Of a DNA stretch of 64,000 bases, positions 8,000 to 16,500 are shown one piece after another. This DNA is from Halalkalibacter urbisdiaboli. Its GTDB lineage: Bacteria; Bacillota; Bacilli; Bacillales; Bacillaceae_D. A program made the position numbers and the translations under genes. The stretch spans positions 182,662 to 246,661 of the forward strand of contig NZ_MVJM01000001.1 in NCBI RefSeq assembly GCF_002156385.1, written 5' to 3'. The first letter of the stretch is position 1, and each line of letters starts with the position of its first letter. The notes beneath the pieces were generated by a model. That model was not told the DNA's origin and made no database searches. It saw only the letters and a list, made by a program, of their open reading frames with translations.

Positions 8000-8686
8000 T
8001 TAGCGATTATTTGATTCCAATCCATCAATGATTTCAGCAATTGTACCACCAAATGGGATTGGCGCCATTTGATGCTCTAACCTTTTCATACGATTAATTA
8101 ATTGACGGTTTGTTGTAATCCGTACACGGTTTATATCAACTAAGTTTCGAACTTCATTTTTTACAGAACGATAGAGCTTTTTTCGATCGGATTCACTTGA
8201 TTCAATCCCAAGTACTACGACTTGACCATCACTAATGACATGAACATCATGAACACTTTCGAGCGATTTTACTCTCTGCTCAATTGTCTCCGTTAGAGAG
8301 GCTTGGTGTTGTGCTTTAGCATTCCCTTTTGAACGTAAATAAGGTTCATCACTTCTAATTTGTTTATCTCTAATTGTTCCTGGCCGGTGAGCTTGAATAC
8401 GAGCCCCTTGACTATTAATTCCTTGGTGATTCATTCCTAGGTTCCGATTATTGATTAAATAGTTAGGATCATTTAAAATTTCTTGTGATTTATCCGTTAA
8501 TCCTTTAGGTGCTCGATCTGGAACCATTAAGTCCATTAATGGACCTTCCCAATCACGTGCATTTTCGGTTCCATACCCACTAAATCCTTGTGTTCGGTCA
8601 GAATTCGCTCCCATTTGTTGTTTTTGTTCGATAACACATCCACTTAAACAACAAACAAAGACAACCATCCAAAGTATATGTTTCAT
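8000..8686 (-). CDS. YhcN/YlaJ-family sporulation lipoprotein
   Basis: The 228-residue protein begins with a lipoprotein signal (lipobox LSGC near residue 17), then a basic, N/Q-rich region, then the YhcN/YlaJ domain (about residues 125-200) with alternating strands including VHDVHVISDGQVVVLG. Members of this family are lipoproteins made in the forespore or found in spores and influence spore germination or outgrowth. The start has AGGAGGGA just upstream. A Spo0A-like box lies in the shared upstream region with the divergent spo0E-like gene. Confidence 0.85.
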   Translation of the reverse strand: MKHILWMVVFVCCLSGCVIEQKQQMGANSDRTQGFSGYGTENARDWEGPLMDLMVPDRAPKGLTDKSQEILNDPNYLINNRNLGMNHQGINSQGARIQAHRPGTIRDKQIRSDEPYLRSKGNAKAQHQASLTETIEQRVKSLESVHDVHVISDGQVVVLGIESSESDRKKLYRSVKNEVRNLVDINRVRITTNRQLINRMKRLEHQMAPIPFGGTIAEIIDGLESNNR

Positions 8687-8796
8687 CTCAATCCCTCCTG
8701 TGATTAGTTTGATTTATTCTGCGTCTTCTAATTCTGCTCATTTTTAGGAATGGCTTTCATTCATTTCCTTCCAAACTATTGCTAAACTCTTAAGTT

Positions 8797-8878
8797 TTTT
8801 GTCGAACTTGTTCTATTTTTCGCTAATGCTGACTAATTCAACAAAATGTCTTTTCTTCTGCTTTGTTTTGGCTATAAT
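8797..8878 (+). promoter_or_regulatory. Spo0A-type box and sigma-A -10
   Basis: TTTTGTCGAAC (8797-8807) matches the Spo0A box (core TGTCGAA) exactly. A TATAAT hexamer lies at 8873-8878 ahead of the spo0E-like gene; no good -35 is present, so activation or a weak promoter is likely. The region could serve either divergent gene. The assignment rests on the consensus only. Confidence 0.5.
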
Positions 8879-8975
8879 AGCTTTATGTGAAAAGAGGGGC
8901 TTATTCAAACTCTCCACGTGAACGCTTAAATTAAGTCGTGTTTCTTTTCCAATTTTTATACTGGAGTGTAAGAAT

Positions 8976-9134
8976 ATGTTACTAACGGAAATTGAGTTAA
9001 AAAGAAGACAGATGTTACATTTTGCCAAAAAGTATGGATTCACCTCGGAAAAAACAGTGCAATGTAGCCAGGAATTGGATCTACTATTAAACCTTGTACA
9101 ATTTCACCCACCTCATTTAAACATGAATAAATAA
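8976..9134 (+). CDS. Spo0E-like aspartyl-phosphate phosphatase
   Basis: A 52-residue gene found by reading the sequence, with GGAGTG eight bases before ATG 8976. The protein has the Spo0E family layout: an N-terminal helix with EIELKRRQML, then GFTSEKTVQ, then the signature SQELDLLLN. Family members dephosphorylate Spo0A-P and thereby delay sporulation. The family's short two-helix hairpin accounts for the whole length. The Spo0A-type box 170 bp upstream would allow feedback control by the target. Confidence 0.88.
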   Translation: MLLTEIELKRRQMLHFAKKYGFTSEKTVQCSQELDLLLNLVQFHPPHLNMNK

Positions 9135-9231
9135 AATAATAAGAGAAAGTGTGCCGAAACCATTGCATTCAGTGCAAACTTTTGTTAAGGTAGACACACA
9201 ATATCGTATAATCTTTACTTCAAACGTTGAA

Positions 9232-9409
9232 GTGAGGGTAGAGGTGCAAATGCCATGAGTAAGGCGTGGAAGGGTATGAGCTCTAATGACACGTACTAAA
9301 AGGGGAATTTGCCGAAGCTAAAGAATGCTCATACGTTTCTTTAGCTGGGACTGTACTAAATAAGTGCAGTACTGTCATATAGCAAAGGCTATATGGAGGG
9401 CTATCTCAC
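9232..9409 (+). ncRNA. Lysine (L-box) riboswitch
   Basis: The leader of dapA contains the L-box signature blocks in order: GAGGGTAGAGGTGC at the 5' side, GCCATGAGTAA, AAGGGTATGAG, TTTGCCGAAGC, and GCTGGGACTG, closed by a P1 stem in which GTGAGGGTAG (9232-9241) pairs with CTATCTCAC (9401-9409). A TATAAT -10 sits at 9207-9212, with a poor -35 (TTGTTA at 9182). The aptamer is followed by an intrinsic terminator, so lysine would cause premature termination and lower dapA expression. Confidence 0.92.
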
Positions 9410-9444
9410 GCATTGGAATGATTGTGTGTGCACAACATTGCCAT

Positions 9445-9477
9445 GCAGCAATGAGTCCCTCATTGTTGCTTTTTTTT
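9445..9477 (+). terminator. Riboswitch-controlled terminator
   Basis: GCAGCAATGAG (9445-9455) pairs with CTCATTGTTGC (9459-9469), one G-T pair, followed by eight T residues. It lies 35 bp after the L-box P1 stem and 60 bp before dapA, as expected for an off-switch expression platform. Confidence 0.9.
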
Positions 9478-9538
9478 GTGTTAAGCCGAAGCTAGCCCAC
9501 TACGGATAAAAATTTTTAGGGAATTGAGGGTGAGTGAG

Positions 9539-10426
9539 ATGAATTTCGGACGAATTGTGACAGCAATGGTGACACCTTTCGATCAAAATGGACAAGTGGA
9601 CGTGGAAGCTACAAAAAAACTAGTTCACCATCTTATTACTAATGGAACGGATGCAATTGTTGTAGCGGGAACAACAGGAGAATCTCCGACGCTTTCAACA
9701 GAAGAAAAAATACTTATAATCAAAACAACGGTTGAAGCAGCAAATGGAAAAATCCCAATTATTGCTGGTACTGGCTCAAATAATACTCAAGCTTCAATTG
9801 AATTGACAAAGCAGGCTGAGGAATTGGGCGTAGATGGGATTATGCTTGTAACACCTTATTATAATAAACCTTCACAGGAAGGGCTGTATCAACATTTTAA
9901 GGTCATCGCTGAATCCACAAAGCTACCTGTAATGCTTTACAATATTCCAGGACGTTCGGCTGTTAACTTGGATGTTGAAACAACACTTCGCTTAACAGAA
10001 ATTTCGAATATTGTTGCGATTAAGGAAGCAAGTGGTGATTTAGAAGCAATGGCGACAATTATTGAACATACACCAGAGGATTTCTCACTATATAGTGGCG
10101 ATGATAGCTTAACGTTACCGATATTATCAATTGGAGGAATTGGTGTCGTATCAGTTGCTTCTCATATTGTCGGTAATGAAATGCAGCAAATGGTACGTAA
10201 CTATCTCGGTGGTCAGGTTCAAGCTGCCGCTATGCAACATCGTCAGTTATTGCCAATAATGAAAGCTTTATTCAAAGCACCAAACCCTACACCGGTCAAA
10301 GCTGCTCTTGAAATGAAGGGACTTGAGGTTGGTTCTGTTCGCTTACCTCTTATTCCACTAACACTTGAACAACAGCAACAGTTACAATCAGTGATTCAAC
10401 CTTCAATCAATTATTTTGTCAGCTAA
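9539..10426 (+). CDS. dapA: 4-hydroxy-tetrahydrodipicolinate synthase
   Basis: This 295-residue enzyme condenses pyruvate with aspartate semialdehyde in the first committed step to lysine, diaminopimelate and dipicolinate. Family motifs are intact: VAGTTGESPTLS, YYNKPSQEG, the catalytic tyrosine in MLYNIPGR, and the Schiff-base lysine in VAIKEASGD. ATG 9539 has GAGGGTG six bases upstream and matches the usual start; the earlier TTG in frame is rejected. It appears monocistronic, controlled by the lysine riboswitch, with a terminator right after. Dipicolinate demand in sporulation makes separate control plausible. Confidence 0.97.
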   Translation: MNFGRIVTAMVTPFDQNGQVDVEATKKLVHHLITNGTDAIVVAGTTGESPTLSTEEKILIIKTTVEAANGKIPIIAGTGSNNTQASIELTKQAEELGVDGIMLVTPYYNKPSQEGLYQHFKVIAESTKLPVMLYNIPGRSAVNLDVETTLRLTEISNIVAIKEASGDLEAMATIIEHTPEDFSLYSGDDSLTLPILSIGGIGVVSVASHIVGNEMQQMVRNYLGGQVQAAAMQHRQLLPIMKALFKAPNPTPVKAALEMKGLEVGSVRLPLIPLTLEQQQQLQSVIQPSINYFVS

Positions 10427-10431
10427 TCTGT

Positions 10432-10462
10432 AATAGACGAGTTTCATGCTCGTCTATTTTTT
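10432..10462 (+). terminator. dapA terminator
   Basis: AATAGACGAG (10432-10441) pairs with CTCGTCTATT (10449-10458), followed by a T tract. Confidence 0.9.
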
Positions 10463-10469
10463 GTTTAAG

Positions 10470-10502
10470 AAAAGCATGCAGCCATTTGGCTACATGCTTT
10501 TT
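10470..10502 (-). terminator. Terminator of EamA transporter gene
   Basis: On the minus strand GCATGTAGCC pairs with GGCTGCATGC and is followed by TTTTCTT. The stem overlaps the stop codon of the transporter gene. Confidence 0.8.
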
Positions 10503-11416
10503 TCTTGTAAAGGGGCTGCTGTTTTTAACCATGTTCGTTCGATATAGCCGGTTCCTAACAATACGCCCGATATAATGAATAAAAAGCTTAAAAATTGATA
10601 CCAGTGAACCGTTTCCCCAAGAAAAACAGCCGCACTTAGTAATCCAAAAAGTGGAACTAAATTATTAAAAACTGCGGCTTGACCTGCCCCTATTTTTTGA
10701 ATCGCAAAGTTAAAGGCATATTGTCCCCCGGCAGTTGCGATAATTGACGAGATGAAAAAAACTACATAAATGAATGGAGGTGCTCCTACCATTTCAGATA
10801 GCCCCTGTGGCTCAAGAAATAAGCTAAGCAGCAGTAAAGAGAATGAACCGAACACGAGCATCATTCCTGTTACCTGTTTTGAATCCAATGTATGTGTAGC
10901 TTTTTTTATGTAAATAATCCCAAGAGCTTGAGCAAGCATAGCAATAAAAATAAACAGTTCCCCTTTATGAATCACAAGTGTCCCAGAGCCACCTTGAACG
11001 AGTAAAACACCAAAAAAGGCTAACACAATTCCTAGTAGACGCCATTTTGTCAAACGGTCTCCTAAAAATATAATCGCAAATATGGATGTTGTAATCGGAA
11101 CCAAAGCCAAGATTAAGGCAGTGTTCGACGCATTTGTTAACGTTAAACCATGTGCTAAAAAATAATGATGAATGACGACACCAAATAATGCACCTAGTAA
11201 CGTGTTTCTCCATTCTAGCTTTGTTAAAGTTCTAAAGGATTTAGTATAATAGGCAATTCCAAGTAAGGCTATGCCTGCAAACAAAATCCGGAAAGATGTC
11301 ATCGTTGAAGGTGGCAGGGCCTCAACAAGCACCTTTAACATTACAACATTAACTCCCCATGTTGCCATCGCAGAAAATGCGATAATATAGACCCCTATAT
11401 GGGCTTGTTTATTCAC
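10490..11416 (-). CDS. EamA/DMT-family transporter
   Basis: A 308-residue membrane protein with ten predicted spans made of two EamA repeats. The first repeat carries FRILFAGIALLG and SNTALILALVPITTSI, the second GQYAFNFAIQKIGAGQAAVFNNLVPLFG, both typical of drug/metabolite transporters. GTG 11416 has AAGGAAGG upstream. It lies 150 bp downstream of the five-gene catabolic operon on the same strand and could move a substrate or product of that pathway, but the gap leaves room for independent expression. Substrate is unknown. Confidence 0.9.
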   Translation of the reverse strand: MNKQAHIGVYIIAFSAMATWGVNVVMLKVLVEALPPSTMTSFRILFAGIALLGIAYYTKSFRTLTKLEWRNTLLGALFGVVIHHYFLAHGLTLTNASNTALILALVPITTSIFAIIFLGDRLTKWRLLGIVLAFFGVLLVQGGSGTLVIHKGELFIFIAMLAQALGIIYIKKATHTLDSKQVTGMMLVFGSFSLLLLSLFLEPQGLSEMVGAPPFIYVVFFISSIIATAGGQYAFNFAIQKIGAGQAAVFNNLVPLFGLLSAAVFLGETVHWYQFLSFLFIISGVLLGTGYIERTWLKTAAPLQEKSM

Positions 11417-11563
11417 TTTAACAACTTCCTTCCTTTATTTCTCCTCTTCCCTTGTTTAGTTTATCATTTTCCGGAATAAGGTTCACGACTTTTTCGTTAC
11501 TCGAAATATAATATCATCAATAGGGTGCTAACAGAGGAATTTCCCCTGCAACACCCATATCGC

Positions 11564-12751
11564 TTACGAACTTAATTCATCAAAAATTGGTTTCTCAAAT
11601 AATCCTCTAGGGAAATTCGTCAATGTTTCTACACCCTTTTCCGTAATTCTGATGGATTCAGTAATTTCTACTCCGTAATCGTCATACCATATACCAGGCA
11701 TTAAATGAAACGTCATGTTTGGCTTTAAAATGGTTTTGTCACCTTCTCGAAAGCTTACTGTGTGCTCCCCCCAATCTGGAGGGAAGCTTAATCCAATTGA
11801 GTACCCGAGGCGTGACTTTTTATGATGACCATATTTTGCAATCGCTTGACTCCACGTACGTTCTACTTGCTCCGCAGTGAGTCCTGGACGAATAACAGCG
11901 AGTGTTTCTTCAATCCCTTCTTGGACGACTTTGGCCAACTCCTTCACATTGTAAGGAGCCTTCCCGATAGCCATCGTTCGTGCCATAGGTGTATGATAAC
12001 GTTTATATGCTCCGGCAATCTCAAGTGTTAAATACGTCCCTTCTTTATACGTTTCATCCGTCCATGTTAAATGTGGACAAGCTGTATTATCATTCGCTGG
12101 AATCATTGGAACAATTGACGTATAGTCTCCTCCAAATTCCTTCGTTCCTTTGATTTGTGCATGATAAATTGCTGCTGCAACATCACATTCACGTTTTCCA
12201 ACATCAGCCTCATTATAAGCAGCCTCCATCGCCTTTCCGACGATAATCCCTGCCCTTTTCATATATTCAATTTCACGGTCTGATTTAATGACACGCACCC
12301 AATTAACAAGACTTGATGCATCTTTAAATATTGCATTCGGTAATCCTGCTTGAAGATGCTGAAAACATTTTGCCGTAAAGTAGTGAGCATCCATCTCTAG
12401 TCCTATTCGTCTAGCCCCTTGCCCAATTTCAGTTAAAATGTTTGCGATAAAATCATTTGGGTGCCTTTCAATTGATTGAACATAATGATCAGGGTACGCA
12501 ATAATATGCTGTTCGTCTAACCATGTCGTTTTAGCAACTGCACTTGCATCCATCTGACGTCCAATCCAAATCGGCTGATCATCCTCAAGTGTTACGATCA
12601 TAGCCTGGATAACGTAAAAACTCCATGCTGAGTAGCCTGTTAAATAGTACATATTTGAGGGGTTTGATATTAACAAAACATCCACTCCAAGATCGACCAT
12701 TCGCTTCTTCGTTTCAGTTAAACGCGTCCGATACTCAACTAACGGAAACAC
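11564..12751 (-). CDS. doeA: Ectoine hydrolase (DoeA/EutD-like)
   Basis: A 395-residue creatinase/M24-fold protein. Segments that I recognise from DoeA/EutD ectoine hydrolases are AWSFYVIQ, YPDHYVQSIERHP, KRYHTPMART and GLSFPPDWGE. The five metal ligands of M24 peptidases are largely gone: the usual DITRT is PMART, and the HGIG histidine region reads IGLSFPPDWG. This is expected of creatinase-type amidinohydrolases and argues against Xaa-Pro peptidase activity. The predicted reaction opens the ectoine ring to N-acetyl-2,4-diaminobutyrate. GTG 12751 is preferred (AGAGGGTGAG upstream). It is the last gene of the five-gene operon. Confidence 0.85.
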   Translation of the reverse strand: MFPLVEYRTRLTETKKRMVDLGVDVLLISNPSNMYYLTGYSAWSFYVIQAMIVTLEDDQPIWIGRQMDASAVAKTTWLDEQHIIAYPDHYVQSIERHPNDFIANILTEIGQGARRIGLEMDAHYFTAKCFQHLQAGLPNAIFKDASSLVNWVRVIKSDREIEYMKRAGIIVGKAMEAAYNEADVGKRECDVAAAIYHAQIKGTKEFGGDYTSIVPMIPANDNTACPHLTWTDETYKEGTYLTLEIAGAYKRYHTPMARTMAIGKAPYNVKELAKVVQEGIEETLAVIRPGLTAEQVERTWSQAIAKYGHHKKSRLGYSIGLSFPPDWGEHTVSFREGDKTILKPNMTFHLMPGIWYDDYGVEITESIRITEKGVETLTNFPRGLFEKPIFDELSS

Positions 12752-12787
12752 TAGTCTCACCCTCTTTCATTAAGCCTATAATGCAGG

Positions 12788-14230
12788 CTATTTCTTATTT
12801 AATTGAATCGCAACAACTCTTTGCTCTGTCATCTCTTCAATCGCATACCGAATGCCTTCTCGGCCTAAACCGGAGCCTTTAATACCACCAAATGGCATTG
12901 CATCAATTCTTACATCACTACTATCATTAACCATGACTCCACCTACTTCAAGGCGATGAATCGCTTCAAAGGCGTGCTCTAAATCAGCCGTAAATATACC
13001 AGCCTGTAATCCGTAGTCAACATTATTCGCTCGTTCAATTGCATCATCAAGTGTTTCGACAGGCTCAATTATAACAACTGGCCCAAACACTTCTTCTTTC
13101 GCAATCATTGCCGATTCTGGAACCTTTGTAAGAATCGTAGGTTGAATAAATGTTCCTTCCCGTTTACCACCTGTCACTATTTCAGCACCTGAAACTGCTG
13201 CCTCTTGAATCCACTTTTCAACACGCTTTGCTTCCTTTATTGAAATCATTGGTCCGACATCGGTCGTTTCTAATGCTTTGTTCCCAACCTTAAGCTGTTT
13301 CGTTTTCTGTACAAACTGTTTAAGAAATGTCGAGTATATTGAAGCTTGAATGTATAGCCGCTGAACACTTAAGCAATTTTGTCCGGCTACGCCAAACGCA
13401 CCTGATACTGTTGAATCAACAGCTTCTTCCACATTGGCATCTTCTAGTACGATGGTCGGTGAATTCGATCCAAGCTCCATTCCGACTTTCTTCACACCGG
13501 CTTTACGGATGATTGATTGACCGGTTTCATAGCCACCAGTAAATGAAATAAATCGTACATCCTTATGAGTAATTAACGGATCACAAACTTCTGAACCATA
13601 ACCTGTTATAACAGAAAGAATTTTATCTGGCAGCCCCGCCTTCTCAAATGCTTCTGCCAAACGAAGTGCACTAAGCGGAGTCAATGTTGCCGGTTTAACA
13701 ATTACCGCATTTCCAGAGGCAATTGCTGGCCCAATTTTATGAGCTACAAGATTTAAAGGATCATTAAAAGGTGTAATTGCGGCAACAACTCCAACTGGGA
13801 AACGGTACACATATCCTATTCTACGTTCATGGCCAGGCATTTGTGAAAACGGAATCATTTCTCCCTCAATTCTTCTCGCTTCTTCTGCACTGATTCTTAA
13901 CGTCTCAATACAGCGCGTCACTTCTTTCCGTGCTTCCCGAATCGTTTTACTCCCCTCTTGAGAAATCGTCGTAGCAAATAGATGCTGGCGGTGTTCAATC
14001 CAATCCGCAGCGCCGCGAAGAATTTTCATCCTTTCATGTACAGGTAAGTTCGCTGAAATTTTCGCTCCTTCCTTTGCACGTTCAATGGCATGATCAACAT
14101 CATGAATCGAGGCTGAAGGAACCGTTGCTATCACTTCACCTGTTCCCGGGTCATGGACTTCAATCGTCTTCCCTCGTTCTTCCCATTTTCCACCGATTAA
14201 CATACGTTCCTGAACGATTTGTTTACTCAT
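12788..14230 (-). CDS. NAD(P)-dependent aldehyde dehydrogenase
   Basis: The 480-residue protein has the full aldehyde dehydrogenase fold: nucleotide-binding TPFNDP and KPATLTPLSALRLAEAF, the glutamate in GMELGSNSP and the catalytic cysteine in GVAGQNCLSVQR, and a C-terminal MPFGGIKGSGLGREG. The closest roles are succinate- or aspartate-semialdehyde dehydrogenases. In the ectoine pathway DoeC oxidises aspartate semialdehyde to aspartate, and this gene occupies the corresponding position next to doeA. ATG 14230 follows AAAAGGGG. Substrate assignment is by context. Confidence 0.9.
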   Translation of the reverse strand: MSKQIVQERMLIGGKWEERGKTIEVHDPGTGEVIATVPSASIHDVDHAIERAKEGAKISANLPVHERMKILRGAADWIEHRQHLFATTISQEGSKTIREARKEVTRCIETLRISAEEARRIEGEMIPFSQMPGHERRIGYVYRFPVGVVAAITPFNDPLNLVAHKIGPAIASGNAVIVKPATLTPLSALRLAEAFEKAGLPDKILSVITGYGSEVCDPLITHKDVRFISFTGGYETGQSIIRKAGVKKVGMELGSNSPTIVLEDANVEEAVDSTVSGAFGVAGQNCLSVQRLYIQASIYSTFLKQFVQKTKQLKVGNKALETTDVGPMISIKEAKRVEKWIQEAAVSGAEIVTGGKREGTFIQPTILTKVPESAMIAKEEVFGPVVIIEPVETLDDAIERANNVDYGLQAGIFTADLEHAFEAIHRLEVGGVMVNDSSDVRIDAMPFGGIKGSGLGREGIRYAIEEMTEQRVVAIQLNKK

Positions 14231-14251
14231 GACCTTCACCCCTTTTGATGA

Positions 14252-15295
14252 TTATATTTGCTTTCTCTCTAGTTGAATTAAATCAATCAACACGGCAAAC
14301 CCAGTTTCTTTTATACCAGCGCCTGCACCTACAAGCGTGATGGGACCAGATAAATCACACGTATACGTAATCGCATTTGTTGCACCGCCTATACCCGCAA
14401 GTGGGTCACTTAAATCAAGCTTCTCGGGCTTTACTGAAGCTTTTAGTCCACTTTCTGTTTGTTCAAGTCTTCCGATTAGCTTCCAGCGCTTTCCTTCTTT
14501 CTTGGCCGCCTCTATTTCTTTAATAGAGATCGATGAAATCCCTTTTAATTCTACGTCCTCTCGTTTTAAAGGCATGCCAAGAACGACCTCAGACAAAATC
14601 AACACTTTGTAAAGGACATCATATCCTTCCACATCGCTAGTTGGATCTGCTTCGGCATATCCAAGCTCTTGTGCCTCCTTTAAGACGTCATCATAATCAA
14701 GACCTTCCTCTTCCATTTTCGTAAGCATATAATTAGTTGTTCCGTTAAGAATACCTTTGATTGATGTGATGTCATTTCCAGCCAATGTTGCTAATGGGAG
14801 TCGTAATGCAGGGGTCCCGCTCATGACTGCTCCTTCAAATAACCATCTTACCCCATTTTCTTTCGCTTGCTCTGCTAATTCTTTATGAGCTAAGGCAACT
14901 GGACCTTTGTTTGTCATCACAACATGTTTTCCATGCTTAAATGCTTCCTGACAATGTGAAATGGCAGGCTGACCCGTTTTGATATCAGTAAACGTCATTT
15001 CCACAATGGTTTTTGCGTTTGTTTTTTGAATCGTTTCTTCACTTGACCAACCTCTCACTAACCCCAACTGGTCAGGATAATAATCTAAACTTCCTGTCTT
15101 CTCGATCGCTTCAATTACACGATCGAGGTCTAAACCTTCTGGGTGATGGAGTGAGCCCTTATATAAATCTGAAATCGAAACAACCACAAATTCGCAGCCA
15201 TACGTCTCTTTTAATCGTTGGTGCTTTTCTCTTAAAATATGAACCAGTCCCTGACCGACACCGCCAAAGCCTAATAATGCTAATTTATGTGCCAT
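14252..15295 (-). CDS. Homoserine-dehydrogenase-like oxidoreductase
   Basis: A 347-residue protein with a Rossmann motif (GFGGVGQG, residues 9-16) and the catalytic domain of homoserine dehydrogenase (MTNKGPVALAH, ILNGTTNYML, EAQELGYAEADPTSDVEGYD). It lacks the C-terminal ACT regulatory domain of biosynthetic enzymes, which are usually about 430 residues. It overlaps the M20 gene by 11 bp and has GGAGGG upstream. In a catabolic operon it could interconvert homoserine and aspartate semialdehyde, or, as inference, act on diaminobutyrate like diaminopentanoate dehydrogenase. Confidence 0.85.
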   Translation of the reverse strand: MAHKLALLGFGGVGQGLVHILREKHQRLKETYGCEFVVVSISDLYKGSLHHPEGLDLDRVIEAIEKTGSLDYYPDQLGLVRGWSSEETIQKTNAKTIVEMTFTDIKTGQPAISHCQEAFKHGKHVVMTNKGPVALAHKELAEQAKENGVRWLFEGAVMSGTPALRLPLATLAGNDITSIKGILNGTTNYMLTKMEEEGLDYDDVLKEAQELGYAEADPTSDVEGYDVLYKVLILSEVVLGMPLKREDVELKGISSISIKEIEAAKKEGKRWKLIGRLEQTESGLKASVKPEKLDLSDPLAGIGGATNAITYTCDLSGPITLVGAGAGIKETGFAVLIDLIQLERKQI

Positions 15296-16490
15296 ATGAT
15301 AGCCCTCCTTTAGCGAATGATGTTAACACTGTATGCACAAGAATCTGCGTACCAATTTCTAACGCACGTTCATCAATATCAAATGTCGGTTGATGCAAAT
15401 GACAAATCTTATCTACCTTTTTTGCACCTAAAAACAGCATTGCACCTGGTATTTGTTTCGTCATATGGCTAAAATCCTCGCCACCCATGCCATATGGCTT
15501 ATTTAGACATTTTGTCGTTGGATAACGATGTTTAATCGCCTCTCTCAATATCGACGTGACAGCTGGATTATTATATAAAGCTGGTTCACCTTTATGAACA
15601 TGAAGCTCTGTCGTCCCTCCTAATGAATCAACGGTGGCTATTGCCGTACGGAGCTCCTTCTCCAATTGCTGCCGTGCCTCTTCGGAATAGGTTCTCATTG
15701 TTCCTTTAAGCTTGACTGAGTCAGGAATGACATTTGTTTGGGCACCGCCTTTAATCATTCCAATGCTAAGAACTGAGGGCTCGAGGGGAGAAAGCCGACG
15801 ATTACAAAGACTATATAGCGTAGGTAACAGTATCGATGTGAGCCAAATAGGGTCTGCGGTTTGGTCTGGATATGCTCCGTGACCCCCAGTCCCTCGAATG
15901 ATAGCAGTAAAGGTATCCACATTGGCCATCGCAAGCCCCTCACAAAGCTTTACTTTCCCAACGGATAGCTCAGGATCTAAATGAAGCGCTACAACCGCTT
16001 CAACGTCTGATAGGACTCCAGCCTCTATCATATATTGAGCGCCGGATTTTCCGTGGTCATCCTCCGTTTCCTCGGCAGGTTGAAAAATACATTTTACTTT
16101 TCCTGATAGGGGGGTTTGTTGGTTTATCGTTGCTAGTACTTGAACTGCGCCTAATAGCATCGCTGTATGCCCATCATGACCACATGCATGCATGACACCC
16201 TCATGGCATGATTGATAGGAAACGTTGGTCGTTTCTTTAATCGGTAAAGCATCTATATCCGCACGAAGCCCGATAACAGGTCCATCGCCCTCTCCAACGG
16301 TCGCGATAACTCCAGTCGATAATCCTATTTTTTCTCGCCCGAATTCCACCTTCACTCCAGGCATTTGTTTGAGCTCTTCAATGATAAATTTCGTCGTCTC
16401 AAATTCTTTGAAACTAAGTTCAGGGTAGCGATGGAGATGACGTCTCCACCGCGATAGCTCTTCTTGGACTGTTGCTTTCTTTTCAGACAA
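15285..16490 (-). CDS. M20 amidohydrolase, probable N-acyl amino acid deacylase
   Basis: About 401 residues, of the M20D/hippurate-hydrolase type. Metal ligands are visible: the HACGHDGHT block, the aspartate in LRADIDALPI, the glutamate pair in QPAEETEDD, and the C-terminal histidine in GGEDFSHM. The dimerisation insert carries RGTGGHGAYPDQ. Such enzymes remove acyl groups from amino acids. In this operon the natural substrate would be N-acetyl-2,4-diaminobutyrate, replacing the AstE-like DoeB. TTG 16490 has GAGGTGA upstream; GTG 16499 is an alternative without a site. Confidence 0.88.
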   Translation of the reverse strand: MSEKKATVQEELSRWRRHLHRYPELSFKEFETTKFIIEELKQMPGVKVEFGREKIGLSTGVIATVGEGDGPVIGLRADIDALPIKETTNVSYQSCHEGVMHACGHDGHTAMLLGAVQVLATINQQTPLSGKVKCIFQPAEETEDDHGKSGAQYMIEAGVLSDVEAVVALHLDPELSVGKVKLCEGLAMANVDTFTAIIRGTGGHGAYPDQTADPIWLTSILLPTLYSLCNRRLSPLEPSVLSIGMIKGGAQTNVIPDSVKLKGTMRTYSEEARQQLEKELRTAIATVDSLGGTTELHVHKGEPALYNNPAVTSILREAIKHRYPTTKCLNKPYGMGGEDFSHMTKQIPGAMLFLGAKKVDKICHLHQPTFDIDERALEIGTQILVHTVLTSFAKGGLSYGT

Positions 16491-16500
16491 GGCGCTCACC

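Noticed and set aside
11564-12751. Annotation as an Xaa-Pro aminopeptidase
   Set aside because: Metal ligand positions are lost and DoeA-like segments are present, so ectoine hydrolase is the better call.
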